In this document: positions 63,842 through 64,000 of the stretch, one piece after another
Layout of the letters: each line of letters opens with the position of its first letter
Numbering within the stretch: position 1 is the first letter of the stretch
From: an uncultured Gammaproteobacteria bacterium
GTDB taxonomy: Bacteria > Pseudomonadota > Gammaproteobacteria > Eutrophobiales > Eutrophobiaceae
Direction of reading: 5' to 3'
NCBI GenBank assembly: GCA_943788815.1
Contig: CALSRS010000003.1
Location: 97,193-161,192 of the forward strand
Length of the DNA stretch: 64,000 bases
Translations under genes and position numbers: made by a program
Notes under the pieces: generated by a model
Databases searched by the model: none
Told to the model about the DNA's origin: nothing
Seen by the model: only the letters and a program-made list of their open reading frames with translations

Positions 63842-64000
63842 ATGAATAAAATATTTAGTAATGGCGTCTATAGATCTTTAAGTGATTTAAAATTAGAACT
63901 TAAGATTTGGTATCGGCATATTCGAAATTCAAAAAAAGCAAAGAAGCTTTCTGGCTCAAAATTAAATAAATTACATCTTGGGTGTGGTCAGAATCACAAG
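63842..64000 (+). CDS. SAM-dependent methyltransferase family protein, 5' part (partial)
   Basis: The reading frame from ATG 63842 stays open for 53 codons to the window edge. Residues 46-50 read LHLGCG, the glycine-rich motif I of class I SAM methyltransferases, at the distance from the N-terminus typical of small O-antigen-locus methyltransferases. It could modify a sugar or the polymer end. The assignment depends on one motif because the gene is cut. Confidence 0.5.
   Translation, partial: MNKIFSNGVYRSLSDLKLELKIWYRHIRNSKKAKKLSGSKLNKLHLGCGQNHK

Noticed and set aside
1..64000. tRNA, rRNA, CRISPR array, transposase or prophage genes
   Set aside because: No cloverleaf with T-loop consensus, no spaced repeats and no transposase or integrase motifs were found by reading; a tRNAscan-SE or Infernal run would be decisive.

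Overview
The window is a contiguous chromosomal segment of an AT-rich gammaproteobacterium (about 35-40% G+C by eye, lowest near the right end). The evidence is the dcw cluster order (murG-murC-murB-ddlB-ftsQ-ftsA-ftsZ-lpxC), followed by a DciA/DUF721 gene, an M23 peptidase, secA, argJ, a Nudix/ThiE-like fusion, yacG, zapD, coaE and pilD-pilC-pilB. Further on come clpB, pgeF, rluD, bamD and pilS-pilR, a combination familiar from Pseudomonas and relatives. The genus cannot be read from the sequence. No rRNA, tRNA, CRISPR array, phage or insertion sequence was seen.

Layout. (1) 1-8679: peptidoglycan precursor synthesis, divisome assembly and lipid A commitment, all on the + strand with many short overlaps. 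(2) 8676-15198: DciA (-), then an M23 peptidase, secA, argJ and the Nudix fusion (+). (3) 15211-20693: minus-strand run pilB-pilC-pilD-coaE-zapD-yacG. (4) 20878-34336: mostly minus-strand housekeeping genes: clpB with a clear sigma-32 promoter, glutamate dehydrogenase, pgeF, rluD, bamD (+), nadE, a membrane protein with a spermidine-synthase-like domain, and sucCD. (5) 34602-37531: pilS-pilR. (6) 37562-50810: a membrane glycosyltransferase island built around the pilin gene pilA. It holds two DUF2723 paralogues, three polyprenyl-phosphate-type GT2 enzymes, a YfhO-like protein, a TMTC-like GT-C/TPR protein just after the pilA terminator, and a GT39-like protein. (7) 50811-51408: a convergent non-coding gap. 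(8) 51409-64000: a surface-polysaccharide locus with a WecB-like epimerase and GalE (-), then a winged-helix regulator, a Wzm/Wzt ABC exporter, three sulfotransferase-fold proteins, a STELLO-like protein, four GT2-type enzymes and the start of a methyltransferase (+). It runs off the right edge.

How the parts fit. PilB, PilC and PilD build type IV pili; PilS/PilR should drive pilA from a recognisable -24/-12 sigma-54 promoter. The glycosyltransferases wrapped around pilA are well placed to decorate pilin or another surface glycan using lipid-linked sugars. The right-hand locus looks like an ABC-transporter-dependent O-antigen or capsule pathway whose product is probably sulfated. Its presumed control gene has a degenerate nucleotidyltransferase domain and a perfect inverted repeat just upstream. 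This right-hand locus and the pilA glycosylation island are the most promising places for undescribed biology.
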